The notes below the pieces were generated by a model. The model was not told the origin of the DNA. It did no database searches and worked only from the letters and a program-made list of their open reading frames with translations. The translations under genes were made by a program, and so were the position numbers. From positions 1,736,001 through 1,800,000 of the forward strand of contig OZ220465.1 of assembly GCA_965115815.1 (NCBI GenBank): a DNA stretch of 64,000 nucleotides, in the 5' to 3' direction. Shown here piece after piece: positions 46,129 through 58,098 of this stretch. Positions within the stretch are counted from its first letter, which is position 1; each line of letters starts with the position of its first letter. Origin of the DNA: VXPW01 sp965115815. GTDB taxonomy: Bacteria; Pseudomonadota; Alphaproteobacteria; TMED109.

Positions 46129-47841
46129 TCAGGCACCGACCGCCGCACTTTGCCGCTGAAGGTGATGGTTCAGGATGCGGTCGTTTTCGGAGTAGTCCAC
46201 CGGACAGTCGACCACGTGCACCCCGGGCGTGGAGAGACACGTGCGCAGCAGCGGCTCCAGATCCCCGGCATTTCCGACTCGGTGGCCCCGGGCGCCGTAG
46301 CTGGCGGCATAGGTCAGAAAGTCGGGATTTCCGTAGGTCAGTCCCCAGTCCGGGAATCCCATGTCGGCCTGCTTCCATCGGATCATGCCGTAGGCACCGT
46401 CATTCAGGATCAGGCAGGTCAGGTTCATCTTGTGGCGCACCGCCGTTTCGAGTTCCTGGGAGTTCATCATGAAGCCCCCGTCCCCGCAGACCGCGAGGAT
46501 CCGGCGGTCGGGGTGGACGAGGTGGGCCGCCATGGCGGACGGCAGCCCGGCCCCCATGGTTGCCAGGGCGTTGTCGAGGAGCACCGTATTGGGCCTGCGC
46601 GCCCGGTAGTTGCGGGCGAACCAGATCTTGTACACGCCGTTGTCCAGGCACACGATGCCGTCGTCGGGCATCACGCTCCGCACATCGCGCACCAGACGCT
46701 GCGGATAGACGGGAAATCGGTCGTCGTCCTCGCCCTCCGCCATGCTGGTATCGTGATGGGTCTTGATCTCGTGCATCCGCCCGAAGTCCCACGACGTCTC
46801 CTCACGTTCCAGCCAGCGGCTGATCCGCCAGATCGAGTTGGCAATATCCCCCACCACTTCGATCTGCGGAAAGTACACCGGATCCACTTCCGCCGAGCGG
46901 AAATTCACATGGATGACTTCCGTCCCGCGCGCCACGCCAACCGGGTCCGCCTCCGATTGGCGGGGAGTCTCGGCCGGCCGGTCGCTTCGATGCATGAAGA
47001 ACGGAGGTTTCTCGATCACGTCGTGACCGACGTTGAGGACGAGGTCGGCGTTCTCGATCGCCCGATGCACGAAATCGCCGGCAGACAGGGCCGCGCAACC
47101 CATGAACAGCGGATGCGATTCATCGATGACCCCCTTGCCGAGCTGAGTGGTAGCGAAGGGAATGCCGAAACGGTCGACCATGTCCGTCAGCATCCGGCTG
47201 GTCAGCTTCCGGTTTCCTCCGGCACCGATCACGATGATCGGGGATCGGGCGCCGGCGATTCGTTCCACGGCTGCGCGCACCGCTTTCTCTTCCGAAATCG
47301 GTCGCCGAACGTAGGATTCCGGAACCGGGGATCCGAGCGTGTCTTCGCCGGCCACATCTTCCGGCAACTCGAGATGAACGGCGCCGGGTTTCTCTTCTTC
47401 GGCTTGACGCAGGGCTTCCCGCACCCGGGCGGGAATATTCTCTGCCGACACGATCTGATGCGTGTACTTCGTGATCGGCTTCATCATTTCCACGACATCA
47501 AGGATCTGAAACCGCCCCTGTTTGGAGCGCTTCACCGGCTTCTGGCCGGTGATCATCATCATGGGCATGCCGCCGAGAGTCGCGTACGCGGCGGCGGTCG
47601 TGAAATTCGTGGCGCCCGGCCCGAGGGTCGAGAGGCAGATTCCCGCTTTTCCGGTCAGTCGTCCGTAGGTGGCGGCCATGAAGCCGGCCGCCTGTTCGTG
47701 ACGAGTGAGTACCAGTTCGATGCTGCCGGATCGGGCAAGCGAGTCCAGAAAATCGAGATTCTCTTCACCGGGAATGCCAAAGATCATGGTAACGCCTTCG
47801 GCTTCCAGCGCCCGTACCAGCAAATCCGATGCCTTGCCCAT
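46129..47841 (-). CDS. Acetolactate-synthase-like thiamine-diphosphate enzyme
   Basis: 570 residues from ATG 47841 (MGKASDLLVRALEAEGVTMI). Three-domain TPP enzyme: the N-terminal PYR domain with catalytic Glu in LTRHEQAAGFMAATYGRLTG, a central domain (PIIVIGAGGNRK), and the C-terminal PP domain with the Mg-TPP motif GDGGFMMNSQELETA to ILNDGAYGMIRWKQ. Sequence style is closest to catabolic acetolactate synthases acting without a small subunit; none is encoded nearby. Same strand as, and formerly about 150 bp upstream of, the gamma-glutamyltransferase gene before the composite transposon entered. Confidence 0.9.
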   Translation of the reverse strand: MGKASDLLVRALEAEGVTMIFGIPGEENLDFLDSLARSGSIELVLTRHEQAAGFMAATYGRLTGKAGICLSTLGPGATNFTTAAAYATLGGMPMMMITGQKPVKRSKQGRFQILDVVEMMKPITKYTHQIVSAENIPARVREALRQAEEEKPGAVHLELPEDVAGEDTLGSPVPESYVRRPISEEKAVRAAVERIAGARSPIIVIGAGGNRKLTSRMLTDMVDRFGIPFATTQLGKGVIDESHPLFMGCAALSAGDFVHRAIENADLVLNVGHDVIEKPPFFMHRSDRPAETPRQSEADPVGVARGTEVIHVNFRSAEVDPVYFPQIEVVGDIANSIWRISRWLEREETSWDFGRMHEIKTHHDTSMAEGEDDDRFPVYPQRLVRDVRSVMPDDGIVCLDNGVYKIWFARNYRARRPNTVLLDNALATMGAGLPSAMAAHLVHPDRRILAVCGDGGFMMNSQELETAVRHKMNLTCLILNDGAYGMIRWKQADMGFPDWGLTYGNPDFLTYAASYGARGHRVGNAGDLEPLLRTCLSTPGVHVVDCPVDYSENDRILNHHLQRQSAAVGA

Positions 47842-48169
47842 GTCGATGCTCCCGTGGTCGCCGGCCCCGGGCCGCCGAGGTTCGTCCGCCGAATGCACGA
47901 TCGTCGAGACGGCCGCCACGATACAAGGGTGTCGGGAGTGTGCGGAATTCCAAGCGCGCCGCCGTTGCCCTGCTGCGTGGTCTCGACGCGGGCGGCCTTG
48001 CGGACGGGCGGGTCTAGCCGTCGGCCGGCGAAGATCGCGGTGACCCGCGGTGGTTGCTCGAGGTCGGCATGGAGACGGCTTCGGGCATCGCCCCCGCTCT
48101 CCGCTCGCGACGGGTCATCCGGACGAGTGGACAGGTGATGACGGAGGGGAACCGATGGCCGTCGACGTG
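47842..48169. other. Intergenic region upstream of the acetolactate-synthase-like gene
   Basis: About 330 bp with no supported gene; should contain the promoter of the gene ending at 46129. Confidence 0.4.
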
Positions 48170-48357
48170 ATGATCCTTCGGGCGACGCAACAGGCCTTCG
48201 CTCCTCCCGGCATACTCTGTGTGCCGCCGGCAGAACGTGGTCTCGCCGATCCTGACCCGCCGGACCGCGTCCGCCATCGACAGGCCCCGCCGTGCAATGC
48301 CTCCACCTGACGCAGCAGGCGGAACATCGGTTCCGGCTGGTAGTGCTTTCCTGCCAT
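48170..48357 (-). pseudogene. IS3-group OrfA relic
   Basis: Starts at ATG 48357 after a strong GAGGAGGG: MAGKHYQPEPMFRLLRQVEA, LHGG. The HTH then continues in another frame as GLSMADAVRRVRIGETTFCR, showing a one-base shift. Same family as the relic at 25483-25660. Confidence 0.75.
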
Positions 48358-48400
48358 TGCTGGCCCTCCTCATCCTGAATCTGAGGGCGGATCGATCTGA

Positions 48401-48498
48401 GAGCCTGTGCGGAAACTATTGAGCGGCCCCGATTCTGGTATCTGCGATGTGGCTGGAGAGTACATCGGGATCAGACAAGCCCATTCCACATCTGTCAG
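48401..48498. repeat. MITE W, left 98 bp
   Basis: Identical in pattern to the first 98 bp of the 183-bp element at 20070-20252 (GAGCCTGTGCGGAAACTATT to CACATCTGTCAG). TGA precedes it. Truncated at GTATCTA, where the ISNCY array starts. Confidence 0.88.
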
Positions 48499-48642
48499 GT
48501 ATCTAGTGCCCGCCCGAAAAAGTACAACCAGTTGACTCCAGTGATAGAAGTGTGCTATTGAAGGGGTGAAGAATCCCTCTGTGGGCCGGGAATCGGCCGC
48601 TGGGGCCGGAAAATCGCGCGGGATTCAGGAATCTTCGGGAGA

Positions 48643-50331
<1,689 letters not shown>

Positions 50332-50550
50332 CGGCGGCTTCCTTCCACCCCATCCGCGAAGCCCGCCGGAGGCGGGAACGGAGCCGCTCGCCCCGGCCGC
50401 CGGATTCGCGGCGGGACAAGCCCGGATGCCGCTGCCCATCGACAGAAATCCCCCCGGAAACCGAGCGGACGGGGCACCGAGGGAGGGTCCCAACCCGCAA
50501 TTGCGCCGGCAGACCATCCGAAAGGGGCATTTTCGGGCGGGCACTATCTA

Positions 50551-51945
50551 GTAGTACGGAATCATTGGATTGATGGGTATAGAGACTTCAGTTTCACCCG
50601 GGCGTCTGCCGTCGTGAACCGCCAGTCGACGGTGCCGCCGGCCGCGTTGCGGCGCTTGACCCACGCCGCGGTCTCCCGCAGCATGGTGGCGCGATCAGGA
50701 ATGCGTCGTCGAAGACACTGTCGCGACAACGCGCCGATTTCGATTTCGGCCATGTTGAGCCAGCTTCCGTGCTTCGGCGTGTACCGAAACTCGAACCGCT
50801 TTCGCACCCGCATGGCCTCCCGGGGTGCAAAGGCTTCATACAACGACGCGGGGCCGTGTGTGTTCAGGTTGTCCATGACCAGTACAATCTTCTTTCCGGG
50901 GAAATGATCGTCCGCGAGTTCCCGGATGAACTGCGCCCAGTCCCGCGCCGTGCGGCGATCGGTGACCTTTACCGTACGCCAGTTTTCATTGGGCGCGAAC
51001 GCCAGGAAGAGATTGGCCGTACCGTTTCGCTCGTATTCGTAGTCGACGATTTCCGGCTGCCCGGGCCGCACGGGGCGGGGAAGGCGGGTTTCCTTCGTCT
51101 GCTGCCGGCTGGTCTCATCCATGCAGACCAGGACCTCGTCTTCGGCAAAATCCCGCTGGTACGTGTCCAGCACCTCCTCCATCGCCGCCACGAACGGCGC
51201 ATTGCGGCTCGGGGGAATGCACCAGTACTGCTTCAGCCAAGGCTTGATCTCCTTTTTTTTAGAGTCTTCCGTACCGTTTCTTTCGAGATGCTCTCGACGA
51301 TCTCCATCTCCATCAGACGACCGGCCAGCAGCTTCAGTGTCCAGCGAACACAACCCTCGGGCGGGGAAGAACAGGCCAGAGCCACCAGCTTCGCTTCCTT
51401 CGCCCCGTCCAGGAGTTTCGGTCGGCGGTTCTCCTGCTCCCGACGGCGGAGGGCGGCCTCCAGACCCTCCAGAACACAGCGCTTGCGCAGGCGTTCGACC
51501 GTCGAAGCACCGATACCCAAGCCGCGCGCGATGTCCACATCTCGGAGTTTGCCGCCGTCGCGCCCTTCGTCCGCCATCAGGAGAATCTGCGCCCGACGAC
51601 GACGCCAGGCGGCTCCGGTACCGTCGACGATCGCTTGGAGTTCCCGGCGCTCCGGCACCGAAAGGCTCACTCGATAGAGCTTCCTACCCTGAGGGTTGGC
51701 CATGATCCACTCCGATCCCCGCACCGAACCCCTGCAGACAGGCTCGGTTCCCGGAAACCGGATCCGTCCGATCCCCAAGAGAGCATGAGCGCCTGCATGT
51801 TCGGCATCGGGTCTGTGGGGATGAACAAAAAAGCGCCGTACCGATCGGGCGCTCACGCGTGCCGACACGCACCGACACGGACCGACACGGACCGACACGG
51901 AAATCTTGCCAGAATACTATCGTCAGTTCAACGTTTCCGTACTAC
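50551..51945 (-). mobile_element. IS630-family element, copy c (1395 bp)
   Basis: Ends GTAGTACGGAATC and CGTTTCCGTACTAC; TA at 50549-50550 and 51946-51947. Target was CTAG in TATC-TA-GTGCCC, the same junction type as copy a. Confidence 0.93.
50562..51703 (-). CDS. IS630-family transposase, two frames with -1 frameshift (copy c)
   Basis: ATG 51703 opens the first frame (MANPQGRKLYRVSLSV, HTH GLGIGASTVERL), ending RKTLKKRRSSLG at 51233. The second frame begins KKKEIKPWLKQYW and carries VCMDETS, VMDNLNTHG and GSWLNMAEIEIGALSRQ, ending LKSLYPSIQ. The run is CTA-AAA-AAA-AGG (eight A), a classic -1 slippery site; the shift yields 380 residues. This is the best-preserved of the three copies. Confidence 0.9.
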
Positions 51946-51947
51946 TA

Positions 51948-53758
51948 GTGCCCGCACCGAAAAAGTACAATGGCTTGACTCTGAAAGTGGAATCGTGATA
52001 TAGAGGGGACGAAGAATCCCGCTTTGATGCGGGAATCGGCCGATGAGGTCGAGAATCGGCCGGATTTTCGGGAATCTTCGCGAGAATTGCCATGCGAAAC
52101 GTCATTCGCCTGCAGATGGAATGGGGTCAGGTTGCGATCGAGGAGATCGAGATCGACGAGAGCTCGCGGGATGACATTCCGCCGCTGCTGCTCGGGCTTC
52201 GGCACGTGTATGCCGACCGGTCGGTTCGTGCCCGGTGGTTCGAGATCCTGGAGCAGGGGATCCTTCCCGAGGTGTCCCACACGAAAGGGCGTCCCGGCAT
52301 GGAGCTGTGGAGGATCCTCGTGATGGGTCTCCTGAAGCAGGTCCTGGGGTGTGACTTCGATCGTCTGCACGAGCTGGTGAACCAACACCATACCGTTCGG
52401 AAGTTTCTGGGACACTCCAACTTCTGGGACGAGACCCGGTACCGGTATCCCACGGTGGTACACAACGTGAGCCTGCTGACGCCGGACGTGCTGGGGGAGG
52501 TGTTGCAGCTGATCGCGGAGAGCGGCCATGCGCTGGTGCGGAAGCGGAAGCGGAAGAGCGGCCCGGGCGGTCGTCCGTCGGAGGAGCCCCTGCGGGGCCG
52601 CTGTGATTCGTTCGTGGTGAAGACGGATGTGCACGTCCCGACGGACGTCAACCTGCTGTGGGATGCGATGCGTTGCCTGGTGCGCGAGACGGGCCGCTCA
52701 ACCCTGCGGGCGGGGGTGTCCGGATGGCGGCAGTGGCGGCATCGGAGCCGGAGGCTGCAGCGGCTCTTTCAGAAGGTTCGGCGGACCCGGCGGGCCCGTC
52801 CGGGGCCGATCCAAGCGTACCTCGACGCCTGCTGGGAGGAGGTCCGACGGGCGGAAGCGACGGTTCCCGCGCTTCGGGAGCAAGGCGTCGGAGCCCCCAG
52901 GATTCTCCGGATCGAATCGTACCTCAAGCATGCCCGGAGGCAGCTCGACCCAGTGGACCGCCGCCGGCGGAAAGGCGAGAAGATCCCGCAGGAAGAGAAG
53001 GTGTTTTCGATCTTCGAGGAGCACACGCGCGGGTGCGTGAAGGGCAAGGCCGGGGTTCCGGTGGAACTCGGAGTGCCGGTGGCCGTGCTGGAGGATCAGC
53101 ACGGCTTCCTCCTACACTCCCGGATCCTGTGGGAAGGCGGAGACGTGGATCATGCCGTGCCCATGATCCGGGAAGCCCAGGCCCGCTTCCCCGACCTCCG
53201 CCTGTGCAGCTTCGATCGGGGGTTCCACAGTCCCTCCAACCGGATCGCACTGGACGAACTGCTGGATCACAACGTGCTGCCGAAGAAGGGAAACCTCGGT
53301 CCGGCCGACCGGAAACGGGTCGCCGACCCGACGTTCCGGGAGATGCGCCGGCAGCATCCGGCCGTGGAGTCCGCCATCCATCATCTCGAGCAGCGCGGCA
53401 TGGATCGGGTCCTGTCGTATGGGGCGGAGGGTTTTGCGCGGATGGTGGCGCTCTCCATGGTGGCCTTCAATGTCCACCGCATCGGGTTGCTGCTGCAGAG
53501 ACAAGCCCGGGCCCAAGCCCGACGACGACGAAGACGCGCCGCCTGACAGCGGCGCCCCCACCCCATCCGCGAAGCTCGCCGGGAGCGGGAACGGAACCGC
53601 TCGCCCTAGCGTCCGGATTCTGGGTGGGAAGGGCCCGGATGCCGCTGCGAATCGGCAGGAATCCCCTGGAAACGGAGCGACCGGAGGCCCCGGAGGGTGG
53701 GTCCAACCCGAAATTTCGCCGGAAGGGCCGCCAAAATGACCATTTTCGGTGCGGGCAC
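51948..53758 (+). mobile_element. ISNCY-type element (1811 bp)
   Basis: Left flank TATCTA (interrupted by IS630 copy c), right flank TAGATA (53759-53764), which is also the left flank of the next copy. Same subtype as 34508-36320. Confidence 0.9.
52092..53546 (+). CDS. ISNCY-type transposase
   Basis: 484 residues, full length (MRNVIRLQMEWGQVAIEEIE to RRRRRRAA). Differences from the copy at 34652 include WGQV for LGQV, DPVDRRRRKGE for DQVDRRLLKGE, TRGCVKGK for TRWCVKGK and KKGNLG for KKGKLG. Several hit otherwise constant positions, so activity may be reduced. No stop or shift. Confidence 0.88.
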   Translation: MRNVIRLQMEWGQVAIEEIEIDESSRDDIPPLLLGLRHVYADRSVRARWFEILEQGILPEVSHTKGRPGMELWRILVMGLLKQVLGCDFDRLHELVNQHHTVRKFLGHSNFWDETRYRYPTVVHNVSLLTPDVLGEVLQLIAESGHALVRKRKRKSGPGGRPSEEPLRGRCDSFVVKTDVHVPTDVNLLWDAMRCLVRETGRSTLRAGVSGWRQWRHRSRRLQRLFQKVRRTRRARPGPIQAYLDACWEEVRRAEATVPALREQGVGAPRILRIESYLKHARRQLDPVDRRRRKGEKIPQEEKVFSIFEEHTRGCVKGKAGVPVELGVPVAVLEDQHGFLLHSRILWEGGDVDHAVPMIREAQARFPDLRLCSFDRGFHSPSNRIALDELLDHNVLPKKGNLGPADRKRVADPTFREMRRQHPAVESAIHHLEQRGMDRVLSYGAEGFARMVALSMVAFNVHRIGLLLQRQARAQARRRRRRAA

Positions 53759-53764
53759 TAGATA

Positions 53765-55577
53765 GTGCCCGCACCGAAAAAGTACAATGGTTTGACTCTG
53801 AAAGTGGAATCGTGATATAGAGGGGACGAAGAATCCCGCTTTGATGCGGGAATCGGCCGATGAGGTCGAGAATCGGCCGGATTTTCGGGAATCTTCGCGA
53901 GAATTGCCATGCGAAACGTCATTCGCCTGCAGATGGAATTGGGTCAGGTTGCGATCGAGGAGATCGAGATCGACGAGAGCTCGCGGGATGACATTCCGCC
54001 GCTGCTGCTTGGGCTTCGGCACGTGTATGCCGACCGGTCGGTTCGTGCCCGGTTGTTCGAGATCCTGGAGCAGGGGATCCTTCCCGAGGTGTCCCACACG
54101 AAAGGGCGTCCCGGCATGGAGCTGTGGAGGATCCTCGTGATGGGTCTCCGGAAGCAGGTCCTGGGGTGTGACTTCGATCGTCGGCACGAGCGGGTGAACC
54201 AACACCATACCGTTCGGAAGTTTCTGGGACACTCCGGCTTCTGGGACGAGACCCGGTACCGGTATCCCACGGTGGTACACAACGTGAGCCTGCTGACGCC
54301 GGACGTGCTGGGAGAGGTGTTGCAGCTGATCGCGGAGAGCGGCCATGCGCTGGTGCGGAAGCGGAAGCGGAAGAGCGGCCCGGGCGGTCGCCCGTCGGAG
54401 GAGCCCCTGCGGGGCCGCTGTGATTCGTTCGTGGTGAAGACGGATGTGCACTTCCCGACGGACGTCAACCTGCTGTGGGATGCGATGCGTTGCCTGGTGC
54501 GCGAGACGGGCCGCTCAGCCCTGCGGGCGGGGGTGTCCGGAGGGCGGCAGTGGCGGCATCGGAGCCGGAGGCTGCAGCGGCTCTTTCAGAAGGTTCGGCG
54601 GACCCGGCGGGCCCGTCCGGGGCCGATCCAGGCGTACCTCGACGCCTGCTGGGAGGAGGTCCGACGGGCGGAAGCGACGGTTCCCGCGCTTCGGGAGCAA
54701 GGCGTCGGAGCCCCCAGGATTCTCCGGATCGAGTCGTACCTCAAGCATGCCCGGAGGCAGCTCGACCAAGTGGACCGCCGCCTGCTGAAAGGCGAGAAGA
54801 TCCCGCAGGAAGAGAAGGTGTTTTTGATCTTCGAGGAGCACACGCGCTGGTGTGTGAAGGGCAAGGCCGGGGTGCCGGTGGAACTCGGAGTGCCGGTGGC
54901 CGTGCTGGAGGACCAGCACGGCTTCCTCCTACACTCCCGGATCCTGTGGGAAGGCGGAGGCGTGGATCATGCCGTACCCATGATCCGGGAAGCGCAGGCC
55001 CGCTTCCCCGACCTCCGCCTGTGCAGCTTCGATCGGGGGTTCCACAGTCCCTCCAACCGGATCGCACTGGACGAACTGCTGGATCACAACGTGCTTCCGA
55101 AGAAGGGAAAACTCGGTCCGGCCGACCGGAAACGGGCCGCCGACCCGACGTTCCGGGAGATGCGCCGGCAGCATCCGGCCGTGGAGTCCGCCATCAATAA
55201 TCTCGAGCAGCGCGGCATGGACCGGGTCCTGTCGTATGGGGCGGAGGGTTTTGCGCGGATGGTGGCGCTCTCCATGGTGGCCTTCCATGTCCACCGCATC
55301 GGGTTGCTGCTGCAGAGACAGGCCCGGGCCCAAGCCCGACGACGACGAAGACGCGCCGCCTGACGGCGGCGCCCCTCCACCCCGTCCGCGAAGCTCGCCG
55401 GGAGCGGGAACGGAACCGCTCGCCCTGGCGTCCGGATTCTGGGTGGGAAGGGCCCGGATGCCGCTGCGAATCGGCAGGAATCCCTTGGAAACGGAGCGAC
55501 CGGAGGCCCCGGAGGGTGGGTCCAACCCGAAATTTCGCCGGAAGGGCCGCCAAAATGACCATTTTCGGTGCGGGCAC
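53765..55577 (+). mobile_element. ISNCY-type element (1813 bp)
   Basis: Perfect TAGATA duplication at 53759-53764 and 55578-55583. Directly follows the copy ending at 53758, forming a direct tandem pair separated only by TAGATA. Confidence 0.93.
53909..55363 (+). CDS. ISNCY-type transposase
   Basis: 484 residues, full length. It differs from the 34652 copy by changes such as GLRKQVLGCDFDRRHERVNQ for GLLKQVLGCDFDRLHELVNQ and EGGGVDH for EGGDVDH; loss of conserved leucines and of an Asp before V-D-H may weaken it. Frame intact. Confidence 0.88.
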   Translation: MRNVIRLQMELGQVAIEEIEIDESSRDDIPPLLLGLRHVYADRSVRARLFEILEQGILPEVSHTKGRPGMELWRILVMGLRKQVLGCDFDRRHERVNQHHTVRKFLGHSGFWDETRYRYPTVVHNVSLLTPDVLGEVLQLIAESGHALVRKRKRKSGPGGRPSEEPLRGRCDSFVVKTDVHFPTDVNLLWDAMRCLVRETGRSALRAGVSGGRQWRHRSRRLQRLFQKVRRTRRARPGPIQAYLDACWEEVRRAEATVPALREQGVGAPRILRIESYLKHARRQLDQVDRRLLKGEKIPQEEKVFLIFEEHTRWCVKGKAGVPVELGVPVAVLEDQHGFLLHSRILWEGGGVDHAVPMIREAQARFPDLRLCSFDRGFHSPSNRIALDELLDHNVLPKKGKLGPADRKRAADPTFREMRRQHPAVESAINNLEQRGMDRVLSYGAEGFARMVALSMVAFHVHRIGLLLQRQARAQARRRRRRAA

Positions 55578-55583
55578 TAGATA

Positions 55584-55776
55584 GTGTCTGCACGGAAAAT
55601 CACAACACATTGTATGTGCAACCATATTTGGAATCTGGAGAACCGAAGATTCCTTCTTTGAGAGCATATGACGACATATTCCGCTGAAATCAGGCTGGAT
55701 TCGATGAATCTTCGCCCTGCCAATATTGGGCTTTCATTCATGTAATCCGACTCTTAGGGATTTTCCGTGCAGGCAC
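55584..55776. repeat. 193-bp MITE, copy Y1 (ISNCY-like ends)
   Basis: GTGTCTGCACGGAAAATC to GATTTTCCGTGCAGGCAC; TAGATA on both sides (55578-55583 and 55777-55782), the same hexamer that flanks the neighbouring ISNCY copies. Confidence 0.93.
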
Positions 55777-55782
55777 TAGATA

Positions 55783-56093
55783 CGATGGCTGCAGGATCTC
55801 GAACCGCCGGGCCCGGGTCGATCGGCCGGCATAACGTGTTGCAGACCCCGCAGCAACGGCGGAATGTCATCCCGCGAGTGTACGTTGCGATCGATCTTCT
55901 CGATCGCAACCTGACCCCATTCCAGCTGAGGGCGGACGACCTCCCGCATGGCCATTCTCCCGAAGATTCCCGAATCTCCCGCGGATTTCCGGCCCCAGCG
56001 GCCGATTCCCGCCCCACAGTGAAATTCTCCACCCCTTCAGTAGCACACGTTCATCATTGAAGTCAGATGGCTGTACTTTTTTCGGGCGGGCAC
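55783..56093 (-). pseudogene. ISNCY-type element, second subtype, 5' fragment
   Basis: On the reverse strand it begins GTGCCCGCCCGAAAAAAG and codes for RSALSWNGVRLRSRRSIATY-like sequence in one frame; the transposase frame (LEWGQVAIEKID-like) is interrupted. Homologous to the first 310 bp of 48506-50544. TAACTC follows at 56094-56099. Confidence 0.8.
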
Positions 56094-56099
56094 TAACTC

Positions 56100-56292
56100 G
56101 TGTCTGCACGGAAAATCACAACACATTGTATATGCAACCATGCTTGGAATCTGGGGAACCGAAGATTCCTTCTTTGATGGCATATGACGACATATTCCGC
56201 TGAAATCAGGCTGGATTCGATGAATCTTCGCCCTGTCAATATTGGCTTTTCATTCATGTAATCAGACTCTTAGGGATTTTCCGTGCAGGCAC
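56100..56292. repeat. 193-bp MITE, copy Y2 (ISNCY-like ends)
   Basis: Same ends as Y1; flanked by TAACTC at 56094-56099 and 56293-56298. It entered the duplication next to the ISNCY fragment ending at 56093. Confidence 0.93.
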
Positions 56293-56299
56293 TAACTCG

Positions 56300-56880
56300 T
56301 CTCCTGAAGCGCGATCCAGGGCAGCACTTCGAGCGCCGGCACGAAGGGCACCTGCCCGAACTTGCGGACGTGCCCGGGGGCTTCGCACGGATCCGCGCCG
56401 CACCGATATCCGGGACAGGAAGCGGCACGGGGCCGGCGGCGAGGCGGCGCGGGCCGGAAGTCGCTCGAACGGCCGGGGAAGGCATTGCAGCGGCATCGCG
56501 AGGAGCGGGAAACGGAAGGGAGCCGGCGGGCGGGCGCGGGATCTGCGGGGTTTGTTCGAGACGGAGACGGACGTGCACGCCCGACGGATGTCCACCTGCT
56601 GTGGGATGCGAGGAACCGCCGGCTGCGCGGAATGAATGGATCGCGCAACCGTGCGCACGGGCGCTCCCGGATGGCGTCGAAGGCAGCATCGGAGCCGAGC
56701 GCTCCAGAGGCGTTTGCAGCGGTTCCGCGAGCTCCGGCGGGTCCGGGTCGGAGCGGGTCGAGGTATATGCTGCTTCCAGGCGGGGACGGATCGGGCGGAC
56801 GGTGGTTCCGGCACCGGCGGTTCCGGAATCCAGGGGGCGCGGGATTCTTGCGATCCGTTCGTTCCTCGGGTACGACCGCT
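56300..56880 (+). pseudogene. Old ISNCY-type transposase relic
   Basis: Weak but collinear similarity to the transposase: TRLLKRDPGQHFERRHEGHL against GLLKQVLGCDFDRLHELVNQ, then DNA GTGCACGCCCGACGGATGTC and CACCTGCTGTGGGATGCGA, matching the VHFPTDVNLLWDA coding region, and GGCAGCATCGGAGCCG further on. Frames are scrambled. Ends before pdxH. Confidence 0.7.
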
Positions 56881-56979
56881 GACCGATAGAGTGGGTGGGT
56901 CCGCGCCTTGTTCCGAGTCGAGACGGTTCTGCAGGGAGAGTTGCAAGGAAGGGCCGGGCCGGAGAGCAGGGAGGATCGC

Positions 56980-57585
56980 ATGGAAGAGACTCGGACGGGT
57001 GAGTCGTCGCCCGAAACCCCGTTCACCTTGCTGCACGCTTGGTGGGCTGATGCAGAACGCGCCGAGGCCCGGGACCGGTCGGCGGCTTGCTTGGCGACGG
57101 CAAGCAAGTCCGGATCTCCGAGTGCCCGGATGGTTCTGGTCAAGGCGATCGATGAGCCGGGACCTGTGTTCTACACCAACGCCGAAAGTCGAAAAGGCCG
57201 GGAAATCGAAGAGAATCCGCGGGCCTCACTGGTGTTCTATTGGCCCGTACTGGCTCGTCAGGTGCGCTTGGAAGGTGCGGTGCATGCGGTCGACAGCGAA
57301 GATGCGGACACCTATTTTTCGTCGCGTTCCCGGGAGAGTCAGCTCGGTGCATGGGCGAGCGCGCAATCCAGAGTGCAGCATGGAGGGCAGGAAGCTCTGA
57401 TCAGGCGATTCCGGGAAATGGAGGAGCGGTTTGCGGGACGGCCGGTACCACGTCCGCCGCACTGGCTGGGCTTTCGAATGCACGCGAAGCTGGCGGAGTT
57501 CTGGTGCCAACGAGAGCACCGTCTGCATGAACGCATCCGGTATCTGTGGGACAAGGAGTGGCGGTGCGACCGGCTGGATCCCTAG
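56980..57585 (+). CDS. pdxH: Pyridoxamine 5'-phosphate oxidase
   Basis: FMN enzyme that makes pyridoxal phosphate from the pyridoxine or pyridoxamine phosphates. 201 residues from ATG 56980 with GCAGGGAGG upstream; an ATG at 56908 also in frame lacks support. FMN-binding and dimer motifs are seen in SARMVLVKAID, YTNAESRKGREIEENPRASL, ARQVRLEGAV and SRESQLGAWAS; the C-terminus WRCDRLDP is the usual PdxH end, involved in substrate binding. Length normal. It begins just after the IS array. Confidence 0.95.
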   Translation: MEETRTGESSPETPFTLLHAWWADAERAEARDRSAACLATASKSGSPSARMVLVKAIDEPGPVFYTNAESRKGREIEENPRASLVFYWPVLARQVRLEGAVHAVDSEDADTYFSSRSRESQLGAWASAQSRVQHGGQEALIRRFREMEERFAGRPVPRPPHWLGFRMHAKLAEFWCQREHRLHERIRYLWDKEWRCDRLDP

Positions 57586-58098
57586 CGCTGCCCATGTCGC
57601 GAAGCTGCGGGGGGCCGGGACGGTCTTCACCGTTGGGGGTTGCGGCGGCCGCCTCCGAGAGCCGGTGGCGCCGCGCCGACTCTGAACCATGGGTACGGAG
57701 GAGATCGAGCAGCCACTTGGGCAATCGTGCGGGCACCGGCAGCCCGGAGGACGGTCTTGCGCCCCGCGGAGCTTTCCGGGTGGATCGGAATCCTGCAGAG
57801 TGCCTTGCCGAGCAAGGGGCCGGGCCCGGTCGCACGTGACGTTGGTGGACCGGACTCTTGCTGCGGCCTCGCGCTTGCACACGGGAGGGAACCGCCGGAC
57901 CGGGCCGGAGAAGCGGACCCGGAGTGCGGGTCCGCCGGAGCCATGCGCACCCCCCCCCGAACCGGGCTCCCCCGGTCCGGTCCCGGGGCCGCTTCCGGAC
58001 GAGGCGTCGGCAGGCCGGGAAATCGGCAGTCACTTCGGGTACCCTGCGATGCTGCGGAGCGCGCATGTCCCCTTTTGGGCTCGGGAGGCCTCACTTCG
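57586..58098. other. Intergenic region, no supported gene
   Basis: About 510 bp between pdxH and the ABC binding-protein gene. Open frames on both strands but no motif. A poly-C run is at about 57950-57957. Should contain the promoter of the gene at 58099. Confidence 0.45.
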
